A stretch of DNA of 64,000 nt from an uncultured Clostridia bacterium (GCA_947631085.1 CANRJY010000007.1:1-64000), one strand, 5' to 3'; shown: positions 23,703 to 36,043, counted from the first letter of the stretch. The notes: a model not told the origin generated them from the sequence alone. Numbers and translations: made by a program.

Positions 23703-26540
23703 ATGGTTTTTAAACTTATACTGACAGCCCTTTATAACGCTATTTTGGCGGTGCTTGTATATATCGCCGACAAAAAAACGCCGCTGGGCAAGCTTTCCTA
23801 CAGAAACAAACAGCTGTTGATCGGTATCCTGTTCGGAGCGATGGCGGCTTTCGCAAGCTCAAGCCTGGGCGGAGTGGACATAGGCGACGGAACGATAATG
23901 AACGTCCGAGACGCCGCTCCTCTTTGCGCGGGACTTATTTTCGGCGCGCCCGCCGGAATTATCGCGGGTATAATAGGCGGCTTGTACAGGTATATTTCGG
24001 CGTTCTTCGGTCTTACCGGAACATATACGCAGCTCGCGTGCTCGATTTCCACGGCTCTCGCGGGATTTATCGCGGCGGCTTTAAGAAAGTTCATGTTTGA
24101 CGACAAAAAGCCCGGCTGGATTTACGGCTTGGGCATTGGAATGCTGTGTGAAGTCATTCATATGTTGATGATATTCTTCACCAACGCGAACGATCCGAGC
24201 ACCGCGTTCAATTTTGTAAAGATATGCTCGCTTCCGATGATGCTTTGCAACGGCTTTTCGGTCGGCTCTGCGGTGCTTATCATATCGCTGATAAGCAAAA
24301 GCAAAACCTCCGCGCCCGCCGAGGGAAAGCATATATCGAGAACGTTCCAGATGTGGCTGTTTATCTGTATTGTTATCGCGTACGCGCTGACGAGCACATA
24401 TACATATATGCTGCAAAGCCAAATGTCGAACACCGAAACCGAGTCTGTTATAAAGCGTAGCATCGATGACGTAAATCAAGATATTCAAGATACGTCGGAT
24501 GAAAATCTGCTGAACAAAACGAACCTCGTAAAGAGCGAATATTTGGCGTCGAGCGATAAAAGCGCGGAGTTTCTGCAGTCGCTCGCGGACAAGTACAAGG
24601 TCGCGGAAATTCACATTATCGACGATAACGGCATAATCGTGAACACAAACGTTCCGCAATATATCGGCTTTGATATGGCGAGCGGCGAGCAGTCGGCGGA
24701 ATTTCTTGTGCTATTGGGAGGCACGCAGAAGTCGTTCGTGCAGGAGTACCGCCCGCAGTCCTATGACAGCAGCGTCGCTTACAAATACGGCGGCGTGTCG
24801 CTCCAAGACGGCGGATTTTTGCAGGTAGGCTACGACGCAGACCAGTTCAGAGCCGATATTGACAGCACCGTAAAAAAAATAGCGACGAACCGTCACATAG
24901 GCGAGAACGGCTTTATCGTGATATGCGACGACGAGTGGAATATCGTCAGCGAAGGAACGGATTACACCGGCTATAATCTCGCCAGTCTCGGAATTAGGAT
25001 CGATCCCGAGAAATACGCGGAAAAAACCATAATTAATATGGATGTTCAAGGCGAGCCTCATTTCTGCGAATACGAGTTTGTGGAGGGCTATTATATCGTA
25101 GGCGCGCTTTCCGAAACGGAAGCGCTGTTCATGCGCGATGTTTCGGTATATTTGAGCGCGTTTATGGAAATCCTGATTTTCGCGACTCTGTTCGCGCTTG
25201 TGTACTTCCTCATAAAGAAGCTCATTATCGACAACCTGATGAAGGTAAACCTCGCGCTTTCAAAAATCACCAACGGCAACCTCGACGTTACCGTAGATGT
25301 GCGCGCGAACGAAGAATTTGCGTCGCTTTCGGACGATATCAACTCCACCGTTGACACGCTAAAGCGCTATATAGCGGAAGCAGAGGCGCGAATTGACGCG
25401 GAGCTTGAGTTCGCCAAGCAAATTCAGCTGTCGGCTCTTCCGTCGGTATTTCCGCCGTATCCCAACCGCAGGGAATTTGATATCTACGCGCGGATGGACA
25501 CGGCTAAGGAGGTAGGCGGCGACTTCTACGACTTCTATATGCTTGACGACTCCACGATCGCCTTTCTTATCGCGGATGTATCGGGCAAGGGTATTCCGGC
25601 GGCGATGTTTATGATGAAAGCAAAAACCATCATAAAAGACCTTGCCGAAAGCGGTTTGGAGGTAAATGAAATATTTACTCAGGCAAACGCGAAGCTTTGT
25701 GAAAACAACGACGCGGGCATGTTCGTAACGGCGTGGATGGCGATTGTCGATTTGAAAACGGGTATTATGAGCGTGGCGAACGCGGGACATAATCCGCCGG
25801 TTATAAAGCGCGCTAACGGTAAATTTGATTATGAAAAGATGCGCGCGGGCTTTGTTCTTGCGGGTATGGACGGTATCAAGTACCGAAAGGCGGAAATACA
25901 GCTCTCGCCCGGCGACAGAATTTATCTGTACACCGACGGCGTAACCGAGGCAACGGACAAAAACGACCAGCTCTACGGAGAAGACAGGCTCACAAACCTT
26001 CTTAATTCGCTTGGTGAAAGCGACCTTGATGTAAAATCGCTCTGCGATTCGATAAAGCGCGACATAGACCGTTTTGTGGGCGACGCGCCGCAGTTTGACG
26101 ATATAACAATGGTCAGCTTCAGGCTCAACTTCGTTAAGGGCGATGAGAAAATCATGTTTATTCCGGATAAGGATGCCGGCGCGGCTGTGAGCGAATTTGC
26201 ACAGCAGCTTACATCAAAGCTCGATGTTCTTCCTAAAATTTCAAGTAAGGTAAGCATCGCGATCGATGAAATAGCCTCAAACATAGTAAATTACAGCAAA
26301 GCGAAAACGGCTGAAATTTCGTATTCGATTGAAAACGGAAAGCTGAATCTAATGTTTGTAGATGACGGCAAACCGTATAATCCGCTTGAAAAGGAGGATC
26401 CCGACATAACGCTGTCCGCTGAGGAGCGACAAATCGGCGGCTTGGGTATTTTCATGGTCAAGAAAATGACAGAGAGCATGGATTATAAATATGAAAACAA
26501 TAAAAATATCTTAAAGCTTGTAATGGCTTTAAATTCATAA
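23703..26540 (+). CDS. Membrane sensor with SpoIIE-type phosphatase and anti-sigma-kinase-like HATPase domains
   Basis: 945 aa. Residues 1-200 hold several membrane spans of the LytS 5TMR type (FGAPAGIIAGIIGGLYRYIS). A span at about 213-235 begins an extracellular Cache-like sensor (236-480), closed by another span and a HAMP linker (ALSKITNGNLDVTVDV). The PP2C/SpoIIE phosphatase domain (about 580-800) has AKEVGGDFYDFY, FLIADVSGKGIPAAMF and FDDITMVSF metal ligands. The C-terminus is a HATPase domain: AIDEIASNIVNYS (N box), LMFVDDGKPYNP (G1) and QIGGLGIFMVKKM (G2), as in RsbW/SpoIIAB kinases. Phosphatase and kinase acting on the neighbouring STAS proteins are thus joined in one sensor. Confidence 0.92.
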   Translation: MVFKLILTALYNAILAVLVYIADKKTPLGKLSYRNKQLLIGILFGAMAAFASSSLGGVDIGDGTIMNVRDAAPLCAGLIFGAPAGIIAGIIGGLYRYISAFFGLTGTYTQLACSISTALAGFIAAALRKFMFDDKKPGWIYGLGIGMLCEVIHMLMIFFTNANDPSTAFNFVKICSLPMMLCNGFSVGSAVLIISLISKSKTSAPAEGKHISRTFQMWLFICIVIAYALTSTYTYMLQSQMSNTETESVIKRSIDDVNQDIQDTSDENLLNKTNLVKSEYLASSDKSAEFLQSLADKYKVAEIHIIDDNGIIVNTNVPQYIGFDMASGEQSAEFLVLLGGTQKSFVQEYRPQSYDSSVAYKYGGVSLQDGGFLQVGYDADQFRADIDSTVKKIATNRHIGENGFIVICDDEWNIVSEGTDYTGYNLASLGIRIDPEKYAEKTIINMDVQGEPHFCEYEFVEGYYIVGALSETEALFMRDVSVYLSAFMEILIFATLFALVYFLIKKLIIDNLMKVNLALSKITNGNLDVTVDVRANEEFASLSDDINSTVDTLKRYIAEAEARIDAELEFAKQIQLSALPSVFPPYPNRREFDIYARMDTAKEVGGDFYDFYMLDDSTIAFLIADVSGKGIPAAMFMMKAKTIIKDLAESGLEVNEIFTQANAKLCENNDAGMFVTAWMAIVDLKTGIMSVANAGHNPPVIKRANGKFDYEKMRAGFVLAGMDGIKYRKAEIQLSPGDRIYLYTDGVTEATDKNDQLYGEDRLTNLLNSLGESDLDVKSLCDSIKRDIDRFVGDAPQFDDITMVSFRLNFVKGDEKIMFIPDKDAGAAVSEFAQQLTSKLDVLPKISSKVSIAIDEIASNIVNYSKAKTAEISYSIENGKLNLMFVDDGKPYNPLEKEDPDITLSAEERQIGGLGIFMVKKMTESMDYKYENNKNILKLVMALNS

Positions 26541-26562
26541 AATATAGAAAGAGGGAAAAATT

Positions 26563-27177
26563 ATGAAAACTGATATTTGCACAATTTCAAGCGATAAGGC
26601 GACATTTGCCGCGATTTTTAACGAGGTTGAAAAAACGGCGGAGTACAATAAGCTTTCTCAGAAGCAGGCGCTGCAGTTAAGACTTTTGGCGGAAGAGCTG
26701 GTGGGAATGCTTCCGGAGCTGCTGGAGGTCGGAAGCGGTAATTTTTGGATCGAAAACAACGGAAACGATTTCGAGCTTCACGCGTTAATCAAGGCGGAAC
26801 GGCTTTCGATGTATGATAAGGAGGATATTCTCGCTCTTTCAAAATCGGGTGAAAACGCCGCGTCAAAGGGAATAATAAATAAAATCAGGCTCGTGGCGGA
26901 AGGAATGCTCGACGGATACCTTGAAACATCAAAGGTTACGGGCGGAGCGGAGTATTACAACTTCTACGATATGGGCGCGAGCGTGCCTCATATATACAAC
27001 GATACATGGTCAAACGCGTGGTCGCTCAACAGCTACAAGCAGTATGCCGGCGGAAACAAGGAAACAGAGGCGTGGGACGAACTGGAAAAATCCATAATCG
27101 CGAATCTCGCCGATGACGTTATAGTTGGTGTTATCGGCAAGAAAGTCGATATAATCATAAAAAAGAAGTTTGCCTGA
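26563..27177 (+). CDS. Degenerate anti-sigma-kinase-like protein
   Basis: 204 aa, 22 bp after the sensor gene and before a terminator, so it is the last gene of the cluster. LSQKQALQLRLLAEELVGML resembles the helix containing the N box of HATPase anti-sigma kinases (EELxxN), but the Asn is absent. No G1 or G2 glycine motifs follow. The C-terminal third (EKSIIANLADDVIVGVIGKK) is of unknown type. It could be a non-catalytic partner that binds STAS proteins. The HATPase relationship is suggestive rather than firm. Confidence 0.6.
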   Translation: MKTDICTISSDKATFAAIFNEVEKTAEYNKLSQKQALQLRLLAEELVGMLPELLEVGSGNFWIENNGNDFELHALIKAERLSMYDKEDILALSKSGENAASKGIINKIRLVAEGMLDGYLETSKVTGGAEYYNFYDMGASVPHIYNDTWSNAWSLNSYKQYAGGNKETEAWDELEKSIIANLADDVIVGVIGKKVDIIIKKKFA

Positions 27178-27192
27178 ATATAGCGTAAAATG

Positions 27193-27220
27193 AAAACCGT
27201 TCTGAAAAGAACGGTTTTTG
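27193..27220 (+). terminator. Terminator of the partner-switching cluster
   Basis: AAAACCGTTCT pairs with AGAACGGTTTT around GAAA, ending in a T-run. Confidence 0.85.
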
Positions 27221-27264
27221 TTAGTACATTTTACTAAAAATTTAAAAAAATATGCCAAAAGGTA

Positions 27265-27293
27265 TTGACACTATTTAAATAATATTATATAAT
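27265..27293 (+). promoter_or_regulatory. Promoter of the PepSY protein gene
   Basis: TTGACA (27265-27270), 17-base spacer, TATAAT (27288-27293), 36 bp before the ATG. Confidence 0.8.
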
Positions 27294-27328
27294 ATATAAC
27301 ATAGAAAGGCAGAAAGGAGACAAATATT

Positions 27329-28237
27329 ATGAAAAAGATAACAATTTTAACCGCGGCGGCTTTATGCGCGGTAAGCCTTGGCATAGGCGCTGCGGCGGCA
27401 GGATTTATTGAGACTGTTCAATCGCAGCTTCGTCCGGATTTCACTATTGTCATTGACGGAGTTACACGGACATTCAAGGATGTGAACGGTAATGTGGTTT
27501 ATCCGATGCTTTATAACGGCACGACTTATCTGCCCGTCAGAGCTATCGGTGAGCTGATGGGAAAAACCGTATATTGGTATGAGAATGACAAGCGGATAGA
27601 GTTAAAGGACGAAGGCACAACGGTTACCGACGCGGATGTAATCGTCCCCGGTAATAACAACGGAAATACCAATGATAACGGAAATAACGGTAATCCGCAG
27701 CAGGGCGGCGGACAGCTTAATACGGGACTCACTCCGACTGCGGACGAGATAACGCTCGACAAGGCAAAAGCAATCGCGTTTGAAAAAGCGGGCGTAAATG
27801 AGGCGGATATAACATTGAAAAAAGCCCGTCTTGAGATGGACGACGGAATACGCAAATATGATATTGAGTTCAGCGATATGAGAATGGACAGCAAGAATAT
27901 TGAATACAGCGCGGAAATAAGGGCTTCTGACGGCATGCTGCTTGACTGGGACGTTGATGAAAAATATTACGGCGGCAATAAAGGCAATTCCTCAGGCACT
28001 GCAAACAGCGGCGCCGCGGCTACGGCGGGCGAAATAACCGCTGATCAGGCAAAGGCGATCGCGCTTCAGAAAGCGGGACTCAGCGAGTCTGAGGTTACCG
28101 GTATGAGGGTCGAGACAGATATGGAGCATGGCGTGAAGGAATACGAGGTTGAGTTCAGACAGGGCAGGATCGAGTACAGCGCGGAAATCAGCGCGGTTGA
28201 CGGCTCTATCATTAAATGGGAAAAAGATAACGATTGA
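27329..28237 (+). CDS. Secreted protein with copper-amine-oxidase-like stalk domain and two PepSY domains
   Basis: 302 aa. A signal peptide (KITILTAAALCAVSLGIGAA) is followed by a 60-residue domain (VIDGVTRTFKDVNGNVVYPM, YLPVRAIGELMGKTVYW) of the type found at the N-terminus of copper amine oxidases and in many clostridial surface proteins. An Asn/Gly-rich linker leads to two PepSY domains (ITLDKAKAIAFEKAGVNEAD and ITADQAKAIALQKAGLSES), each ending in a YSAEI strand. PepSY domains often inhibit or modulate secreted peptidases. The gene stands alone with its own promoter and terminator. Confidence 0.85.
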   Translation: MKKITILTAAALCAVSLGIGAAAAGFIETVQSQLRPDFTIVIDGVTRTFKDVNGNVVYPMLYNGTTYLPVRAIGELMGKTVYWYENDKRIELKDEGTTVTDADVIVPGNNNGNTNDNGNNGNPQQGGGQLNTGLTPTADEITLDKAKAIAFEKAGVNEADITLKKARLEMDDGIRKYDIEFSDMRMDSKNIEYSAEIRASDGMLLDWDVDEKYYGGNKGNSSGTANSGAAATAGEITADQAKAIALQKAGLSESEVTGMRVETDMEHGVKEYEVEFRQGRIEYSAEISAVDGSIIKWEKDND

Positions 28238-28265
28238 TTTTACAATGCGGTTGTTAAAGAATAAT

Positions 28266-28303
28266 AAAATGCAGTGTTCACAAAAATGGACACTGCATTT
28301 TAT
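28266..28303. terminator. Bidirectional terminator between the PepSY gene and thiD
   Basis: AAAATGCAGTGTTC pairs with GGACACTGCATTTT around CACAAAAAT; A- and T-rich flanks serve both strands. Confidence 0.85.
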
Positions 28304-28315
28304 TTAAATGCAATA

Positions 28316-29095
28316 TTAAAAAAATCTATACATATGATTAAGAGGACCGCTGCCGCCGCCTAAATCAAGACCAAACCGAAGTGCGCCGGTAACGTATTCT
28401 TTTGCGTTTTTTACGGCGTCGCCGATATCTTGTCCAAGCGCGAGATTTGCCGCTATAGCCGACGACAGTGTACAGCCTGTGCCGTGTGTGTTTGGATTGT
28501 TTATTTTTTTCGATTCAAACCATACAGGTTTGTCCGCAAGCAGCAAATCACTGCCGCTGTTTTTGAGATGTCCGCCCTTTAAAAGCACGGGGACACTAAA
28601 TTTGCCGCGTATTACTTCGGCGGCGCGCAGCATATCGGATTTGTCGTCGATTTTAAAACCGCATAAAATTTCCGCTTCGGGAATATTCGGGGTTATTATA
28701 TCGGCTATGGGGAAGAGGAGCGCTGCGAGCGCATCGACCGCTTCCTCTCGGAGAAGTCTGAAGCCGCTTGTCGATACCATAACGGTGTCGAGAACTATAT
28801 TTTTCGCGTTATATTGAGTCAGTTTTTTCGCTATAATTTCAATAATTTCGGTCGATGAGACCATTCCGATTTTTACGCTGTCGGGAAAAAGATCGGTAAA
28901 TACCGCGTCAAGCTGCGCGGATATATTTTCGGGGGACACATCAAAAATATCGGTAACGCCGAGCGTGTTCTGAGCCGTTACCGATGTTATCACACTCATG
29001 CCGTAAACGCCGTGGGCGGCGAAGGTTTTTAAATCAGCCTGGATGCCTGCGCCCCCGCCGGAATCCGAGCCTGCTACAGTCAACGATTTTTTCAT
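28316..29095 (-). CDS. thiD: Hydroxymethylpyrimidine/phosphomethylpyrimidine kinase
   Basis: 259 aa ribokinase-fold enzyme of thiamine synthesis that phosphorylates HMP and HMP-phosphate. [21 protein letters not shown] is the N-terminal signature, [11 protein letters not shown] and [13 protein letters not shown] follow, and [20 protein letters not shown] holds the catalytic Asp-equivalent region and anion hole. The start overlaps the thiE stop by 4 bases (ATGA), indicating one operon thiE-thiD. No TPP riboswitch is visible upstream of the operon. Confidence 0.95.
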   Translation of the reverse strand: MKKSLTVAGSDSGGGAGIQADLKTFAAHGVYGMSVITSVTAQNTLGVTDIFDVSPENISAQLDAVFTDLFPDSVKIGMVSSTEIIEIIAKKLTQYNAKNIVLDTVMVSTSGFRLLREEAVDALAALLFPIADIITPNIPEAEILCGFKIDDKSDMLRAAEVIRGKFSVPVLLKGGHLKNSGSDLLLADKPVWFESKKINNPNTHGTGCTLSSAIAANLALGQDIGDAVKNAKEYVTGALRFGLDLGGGSGPLNHMYRFF

Positions 29096-29727
29096 TTGAT
29101 TATCTCCTTTGCGAGCGCCGCAAGGTTCGATGCCGCTTTTTCTATATCGGGCTGCGCAAAAATTCCCGATACCGCTGCCGCGCCCGCTATGCCCGTATTT
29201 CGTAATTTAAGTATGTTTTCGGCTGTTATGCCGCCTATAGCGGCTACGGGTATATTCACGGCGGCGGTAATCGATTGCAGCGTTTCGCGGCTCATTTTGA
29301 CCGCGTCCAACTTGGTCGATGTGCCGAACACAGCACCCGAACCGAGGTAATCCGCGCCCGCTTTTTCGGCGGCGATTGCCTGCTCGGGAGTTCGCGCGGT
29401 CGCTCCGATTATTTTATCCGTTCCGAGTATTTTCCGTGCCTCCTCGATAGGGAAGTCGTTCTGACCGAGATGAACTCCATCGGCGTTTGAAGCGATGACC
29501 GCGTCAATATTGTCGTTTATAATCAGCGGAGCGCCGTATTTTTCACATATCGGCTTTAATTCGCGGGCGGTTTTTATAAGCGATTCGGTATCGGCTCCCT
29601 TATCCCGCAGCTGAAGCATAGTCGCACCGCCTTTCAGCGCCGCTTCTGCCGCCTGCGCGAGAGAAGAGCCGTTTAGCCACGTTCTGTCGGTTATGGCGTA
29701 GAGGAGTATTTTGTCTTTTACATTCAT
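29092..29727 (-). CDS. thiE: Thiamine-phosphate synthase
   Basis: 211 aa from ATG 29727, chosen because GGAGG precedes it by 8 bases; a longer frame to 29772 has no such site. ThiE joins HMP-diphosphate and thiazole phosphate to give thiamine phosphate. [45 protein letters not shown] (substrate loop), [16 protein letters not shown] and [12 protein letters not shown] are the expected motifs. Forms an operon with thiD. Confidence 0.95.
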   Translation of the reverse strand: MNVKDKILLYAITDRTWLNGSSLAQAAEAALKGGATMLQLRDKGADTESLIKTARELKPICEKYGAPLIINDNIDAVIASNADGVHLGQNDFPIEEARKILGTDKIIGATARTPEQAIAAEKAGADYLGSGAVFGTSTKLDAVKMSRETLQSITAAVNIPVAAIGGITAENILKLRNTGIAGAAAVSGIFAQPDIEKAASNLAALAKEIIK

Positions 29728-29750
29728 TTGTAAAGCCTCCGTGTAATATG

Positions 29751-30326
29751 TCATCCGTATATTTCTTCCCATTTTTTCAGACAGGTTTCCACATCGAGAC
29801 TTGTGTCGATGTAATGAATATGCTTAAATGAGTTGATTTTCTCGTCGCAAAAATCCTTTTCATCGGCTATGAACCGGCGGCAAACCTCCATATAATTCGG
29901 ATTATGCTGCTTGGATTCGCGGTCGATACATCGCAGCAATCTTGTTTTGTCGTCGATAACCAAATAAACAATATGAACCATATCGTCGCCATATTGTTCT
30001 CTTATGCTGATGGCGCCGTCCAAGGTTGTTATCAATATATAATCATTGTCGTCCGCGATATCGAATTTAAGTGTAAAATAATACCATATTCCCTGTATTG
30101 TGAAATATTTGCGCTTTTCTATAACCAGTCCTTCTCGTTCAAAATCCCGCAGCTGTTGCTCATTCACAAAGTTATAATCGACCCCGTCGCTTTCGCCTGT
30201 TCGCATGGGACGAGTAGTATACGGAGTCACGGGAATTAAATTTGCGCAGTGTGACGATAATATTTTTTTATATATAGTATCTTTGCCCGACGCGCTTTTA
30301 CCGACAATGCAAAATATTCTGCTCAC
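29751..30326 (-). CDS. Guanylate-kinase-like P-loop protein
   Basis: 191 aa. GGAGGTG just upstream favours the GTG at 30326 over ATG 30341. The P-loop CIVGKSASGKDTIYK is followed by VTPYTTRPMRTGESDGVDY, the GMP-binding region of guanylate kinases, then the lid-like KYFTIQGIWYYF. As in the phage protein at 11.0 kb, Asp replaces Gly/Ser in GKDT. The C-terminal part (DKTRLLRCIDRESKQ) is unlike standard Gmk, so the substrate is uncertain. It may be transcribed with thiE-thiD from the promoter at 30366-30394. Confidence 0.75.
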   Translation of the reverse strand: MSRIFCIVGKSASGKDTIYKKILSSHCANLIPVTPYTTRPMRTGESDGVDYNFVNEQQLRDFEREGLVIEKRKYFTIQGIWYYFTLKFDIADDNDYILITTLDGAISIREQYGDDMVHIVYLVIDDKTRLLRCIDRESKQHNPNYMEVCRRFIADEKDFCDEKINSFKHIHYIDTSLDVETCLKKWEEIYG

Positions 30327-30365
30327 AGCTTGCACCTCCATATTCCTGTCCGATTAACATGATAT

Positions 30366-30394
30366 ATAATATCATAAAGCGACGGATATTGCAA
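30366..30394 (-). promoter_or_regulatory. Promoter for the kinase-thiE-thiD genes
   Basis: Read on the minus strand: TTGCAA (30394-30389), 17-base spacer, TATTAT (30371-30366). Confidence 0.65.
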
Positions 30395-30518
30395 GTGGTT
30401 CGAGGCAATATATAAGATTTCAAAAACACCTATGCCGTGACAAATCACAGAGCGGAGCGAAAAATATGACGGCTTAAACGAAATCATCGGCATGGCGGAA
30501 AAATTAATGCTTATAGTA

Positions 30519-30547
30519 TGGACAAAAGGTTTGAATTTTGATATAAT
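30519..30547 (+). promoter_or_regulatory. Promoter of the Fic gene
   Basis: TGGACA (30519-30524), 17-base spacer, TATAAT (30542-30547), close to the ATG at 30570. Confidence 0.7.
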
Positions 30548-30569
30548 ATAAAAGAAGCGAGGTGTTATT

Positions 30570-31235
30570 ATGCAGCCAAAATTTAATATGACCCAAAGAG
30601 AAAATATATTCCTTGCCAAGCGAAATATTGTTGATTATATATGGAAAAGTGCAAACCTTGAAGGCATCGGAGTGACCTATCCGGATACACAGACTATCTA
30701 TGACGGAATAGCTGTATCCGGTTACACTATAGATGAAATCAACGCTATAAATGATTTAAAGCACGCGTGGCAGTATGTTCTTGAAAATATAAATTTGGAG
30801 CTTGACCTTGATTTTATTAAACATACGCATATGTTGTTAGGAAAATTTACCGTGATAAACGCAGGGTTTTTACGACGTGACGAGGTGCGTATCGGCGGTA
30901 CAAACCGGATTCCCGATTTGCCCGAAGAAAAAAATATACGAGACAAAATAAATGCCGTTATGGAAAAAAATGGTATATCAGAAATTGAACGCGCTTTGGA
31001 TATGACGCTGCTGTTAATGCGCATGCAATTATTCTATGACGGAAACAAACGGCTTGCTATGCTTATAGGCAATAAAATTATGATACAGAACGGTCAAGGC
31101 ATAATCACAGTTAAACAAGAGGATAATAGGGCGTTTTACAAATTGTTGATCGCATACTATGAAACGGGAAAGACTGATGAAATTAAACGATTCTTATACG
31201 ATAATTGTATTGATGGAATGGTATTTAACAGGTAA
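30570..31235 (+). CDS. Fic-fold protein without the canonical catalytic histidine
   Basis: 221 aa. The Fic core is recognised from INAINDLKHAWQYVLENI, FIKHTHMLLGKFTVINAGFLR and RRDEVRIGGT. The signature loop reads MQLFYDGNKRLAMLIGN, where classical Fic AMP transferases have HPFxDGN(G/K)R. The histidine that activates the target hydroxyl is replaced by Gln (or by shifted residues). The phosphate-binding GNKR part is intact, so nucleotide could still bind. It might be inactive, use another chemistry, or belong to a divergent subgroup with QxFxDGNKR. No antitoxin partner is seen. ATG 30570 follows AAGCGAGGTG. Confidence 0.82.
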   Translation: MQPKFNMTQRENIFLAKRNIVDYIWKSANLEGIGVTYPDTQTIYDGIAVSGYTIDEINAINDLKHAWQYVLENINLELDLDFIKHTHMLLGKFTVINAGFLRRDEVRIGGTNRIPDLPEEKNIRDKINAVMEKNGISEIERALDMTLLLMRMQLFYDGNKRLAMLIGNKIMIQNGQGIITVKQEDNRAFYKLLIAYYETGKTDEIKRFLYDNCIDGMVFNR

Positions 31236-31325
31236 ATTCATAAATCAAATATTTATATTATAATAGGCAAATTGATTAAAAGTATGTCAACCGACATTTT
31301 TCAATTAAGCGCCATATTACAATGA

Positions 31326-34492
<3,167 letters not shown>

Positions 34493-34519
34493 AAAACAGT
34501 CCGCACTGCGGACTGTTTT
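34493..34519. terminator. Bidirectional terminator
   Basis: AAAACAGTCCG (34493-34503) pairs with CGGACTGTTTT (34509-34519) around CACTG, serving the convergent amidohydrolase and SPFH genes. Confidence 0.88.
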
Positions 34520-34525
34520 GTTGTT

Positions 34526-35425
34526 TTATTCCGTTTTGAATATCTCTTTCGCCGACGCCGCAAGCCCCGCGAGTCCTTGAAGCTCGGACGGGATTATCAG
34601 CTTTGTTGATTTGCCGTCGGCAATTTTTTCGAGACTTTCAAGCGAGCGCATAGCGAGATAACCCTCTGACGGCTTTGCCTCGTTTATCTTTTTTATACCC
34701 TCCGCGACAGCCTGCTGAACGGTTAAAATCGCTTCCGCCTGACCTTCCGCTTCGCGTATCGCCGCCTGTTTTTTCGCTTCGGCTCTCAAAATCGCCGATT
34801 CCTTATCGCCCTCGGCAAGAAGGATAGCCGACTTTTTCTCACCCTCGGCGCGCAAAATTGACTCTCTGCGTTCTCGCTCGGCTTTCATCTGACGCTCCAT
34901 CGCGTCCTGGATTTCAGCCGGAGGCATGATGTTTTTAAGCTCCACTCTGTTTATCTTAATTCCCCACGGGTCTGTCGCCTCGTCGAGAATTACGCGCATT
35001 TCGGTGTTTACCGTGTCGCGCGAGGTGAGCGTTTCGTCAAGCTCCATGTCGCCTATGATGTTTCTGAGCGTCGTCGCGGTCAGGTTTTCTATCGCCATCA
35101 TAGGACGCTCAACGCCGTATGTGAACAGCTTCGGGTCTGTGATCTGATAGTACACGATAGTATCGATCTGCATCGTTACGTTATCCTTTGTGATAACGGG
35201 CTGCGGCGGAAAGTCAACAACGTGCTCCTTCAAATTTACGCGGCTCGCGATCCTGTCGATAAACGGAATTTTTACATGCAGTCCCACAGACCATGTCGCG
35301 TTATACGCGCCGAGTCTTTCCACAATGTACGCGTGCGCCTGCGGCACGATTTTTATGTTCGCAATTATAAGTATCAGCAAAATCAGCAGCAGCGCTATTA
35401 CAAAAAATATTCCCATATCAGTCAC
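34526..35425 (-). CDS. SPFH/Band 7 membrane protein (QmcA/stomatin-like)
   Basis: 299 aa. An N-terminal membrane span (IFFVIALLLILLILIIANI) precedes the SPFH domain (VPQAHAYIVERLGAYNATW, YQITDPKLFTYGVERPM, VELKNIMPPAEIQDAMERQM). A long Ala/Glu-rich helix follows (AEGEKKSAILLAEGDKESAI), then a hydrophobic C-terminus. These proteins oligomerise on membranes and organise microdomains and proteolysis. The start overlaps the end of the upstream nfeD-like gene, the usual partner. Confidence 0.93.
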   Translation of the reverse strand: MTDMGIFFVIALLLILLILIIANIKIVPQAHAYIVERLGAYNATWSVGLHVKIPFIDRIASRVNLKEHVVDFPPQPVITKDNVTMQIDTIVYYQITDPKLFTYGVERPMMAIENLTATTLRNIIGDMELDETLTSRDTVNTEMRVILDEATDPWGIKINRVELKNIMPPAEIQDAMERQMKAERERRESILRAEGEKKSAILLAEGDKESAILRAEAKKQAAIREAEGQAEAILTVQQAVAEGIKKINEAKPSEGYLAMRSLESLEKIADGKSTKLIIPSELQGLAGLAASAKEIFKTE

Positions 35426-35858
35426 CTTTCCTTTCTACAATGAGCTTTACTCCTTCAATTTTTTTAACAACCGCAACAGCTCCCTTGTCGATATCGGAGC
35501 CGTCCTCGCTTCTCACAGTCCAGGTCATGCCGTTTATTTTGCCCTCGCCGGACGCGCCTACATTGCTGACCGCTTTCGTGATCAGCACCTCCTTGCCGAC
35601 AAGACTGTCGGCGTTTGTTTTAAACCCTTTGGGCTTCAAGAGCTTCATAGATAATGGACGCAGGCACAAGAGCGTGACCACGGACAGTATAAGAAAGACC
35701 GTCATCTGTACGCCGAAACCGAAGCCGAGCATATAGGCAATCAATCCTCCGACCGAGCCTACGGCGAACCAAACGCTCACAAGCTGATACGTTACCGCCT
35801 CAATAACGACGAATACGATAACCGCTCCTATCCATAAAAAACCAATATCTATACCCAT
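35418..35858 (-). CDS. NfeD-like membrane protein
   Basis: 146 aa. Four hydrophobic stretches (FLWIGAVIVFVVIEAVTYQ, VWFAVGSVGGLIAYMLGFGF and others) are followed by a C-terminal OB-fold (LVGKEVLITKAVSNVGASG, WTVRSEDGSDIDKGA). NfeD proteins pair with SPFH proteins, the OB domain contacting the SPFH oligomer. Co-transcribed with the downstream SPFH gene from a promoter at 35905-35933. Confidence 0.92.
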   Translation of the reverse strand: MGIDIGFLWIGAVIVFVVIEAVTYQLVSVWFAVGSVGGLIAYMLGFGFGVQMTVFLILSVVTLLCLRPLSMKLLKPKGFKTNADSLVGKEVLITKAVSNVGASGEGKINGMTWTVRSEDGSDIDKGAVAVVKKIEGVKLIVERKGD

Positions 35859-35904
35859 GCAAATCCCTCCTTTTCGGAAGCATACATATGTATTCTATGT
35901 ATAT

Positions 35905-35933
35905 AGATTACCATACTATGACCGATTTGTCAA
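35905..35933 (-). promoter_or_regulatory. Promoter of the nfeD-SPFH operon
   Basis: On the minus strand: TTGACA (35933-35928), 17-base spacer, TAATCT (35910-35905). GGAGGG near 35870 is the ribosome site. Confidence 0.7.
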
Positions 35934-36043
35934 CAGTTTTTTACCCTTCACAGTCATTATACTATAAAGATTTTCAAAAATCAATACAATTATACTCACA
36001 CCGTGGAATAATGCACATATTATATTATATGAGGTGATACGGT

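Noticed and set aside
24081-24659. 192-codon minus-strand frame
   Set aside because: Antisense to the Cache and membrane part of the SpoIIE-type sensor; composition is that of a complement frame.
29728-29772. Longer start for thiE
   Set aside because: The added residues do not match the family and the ribosome site serves ATG 29727.
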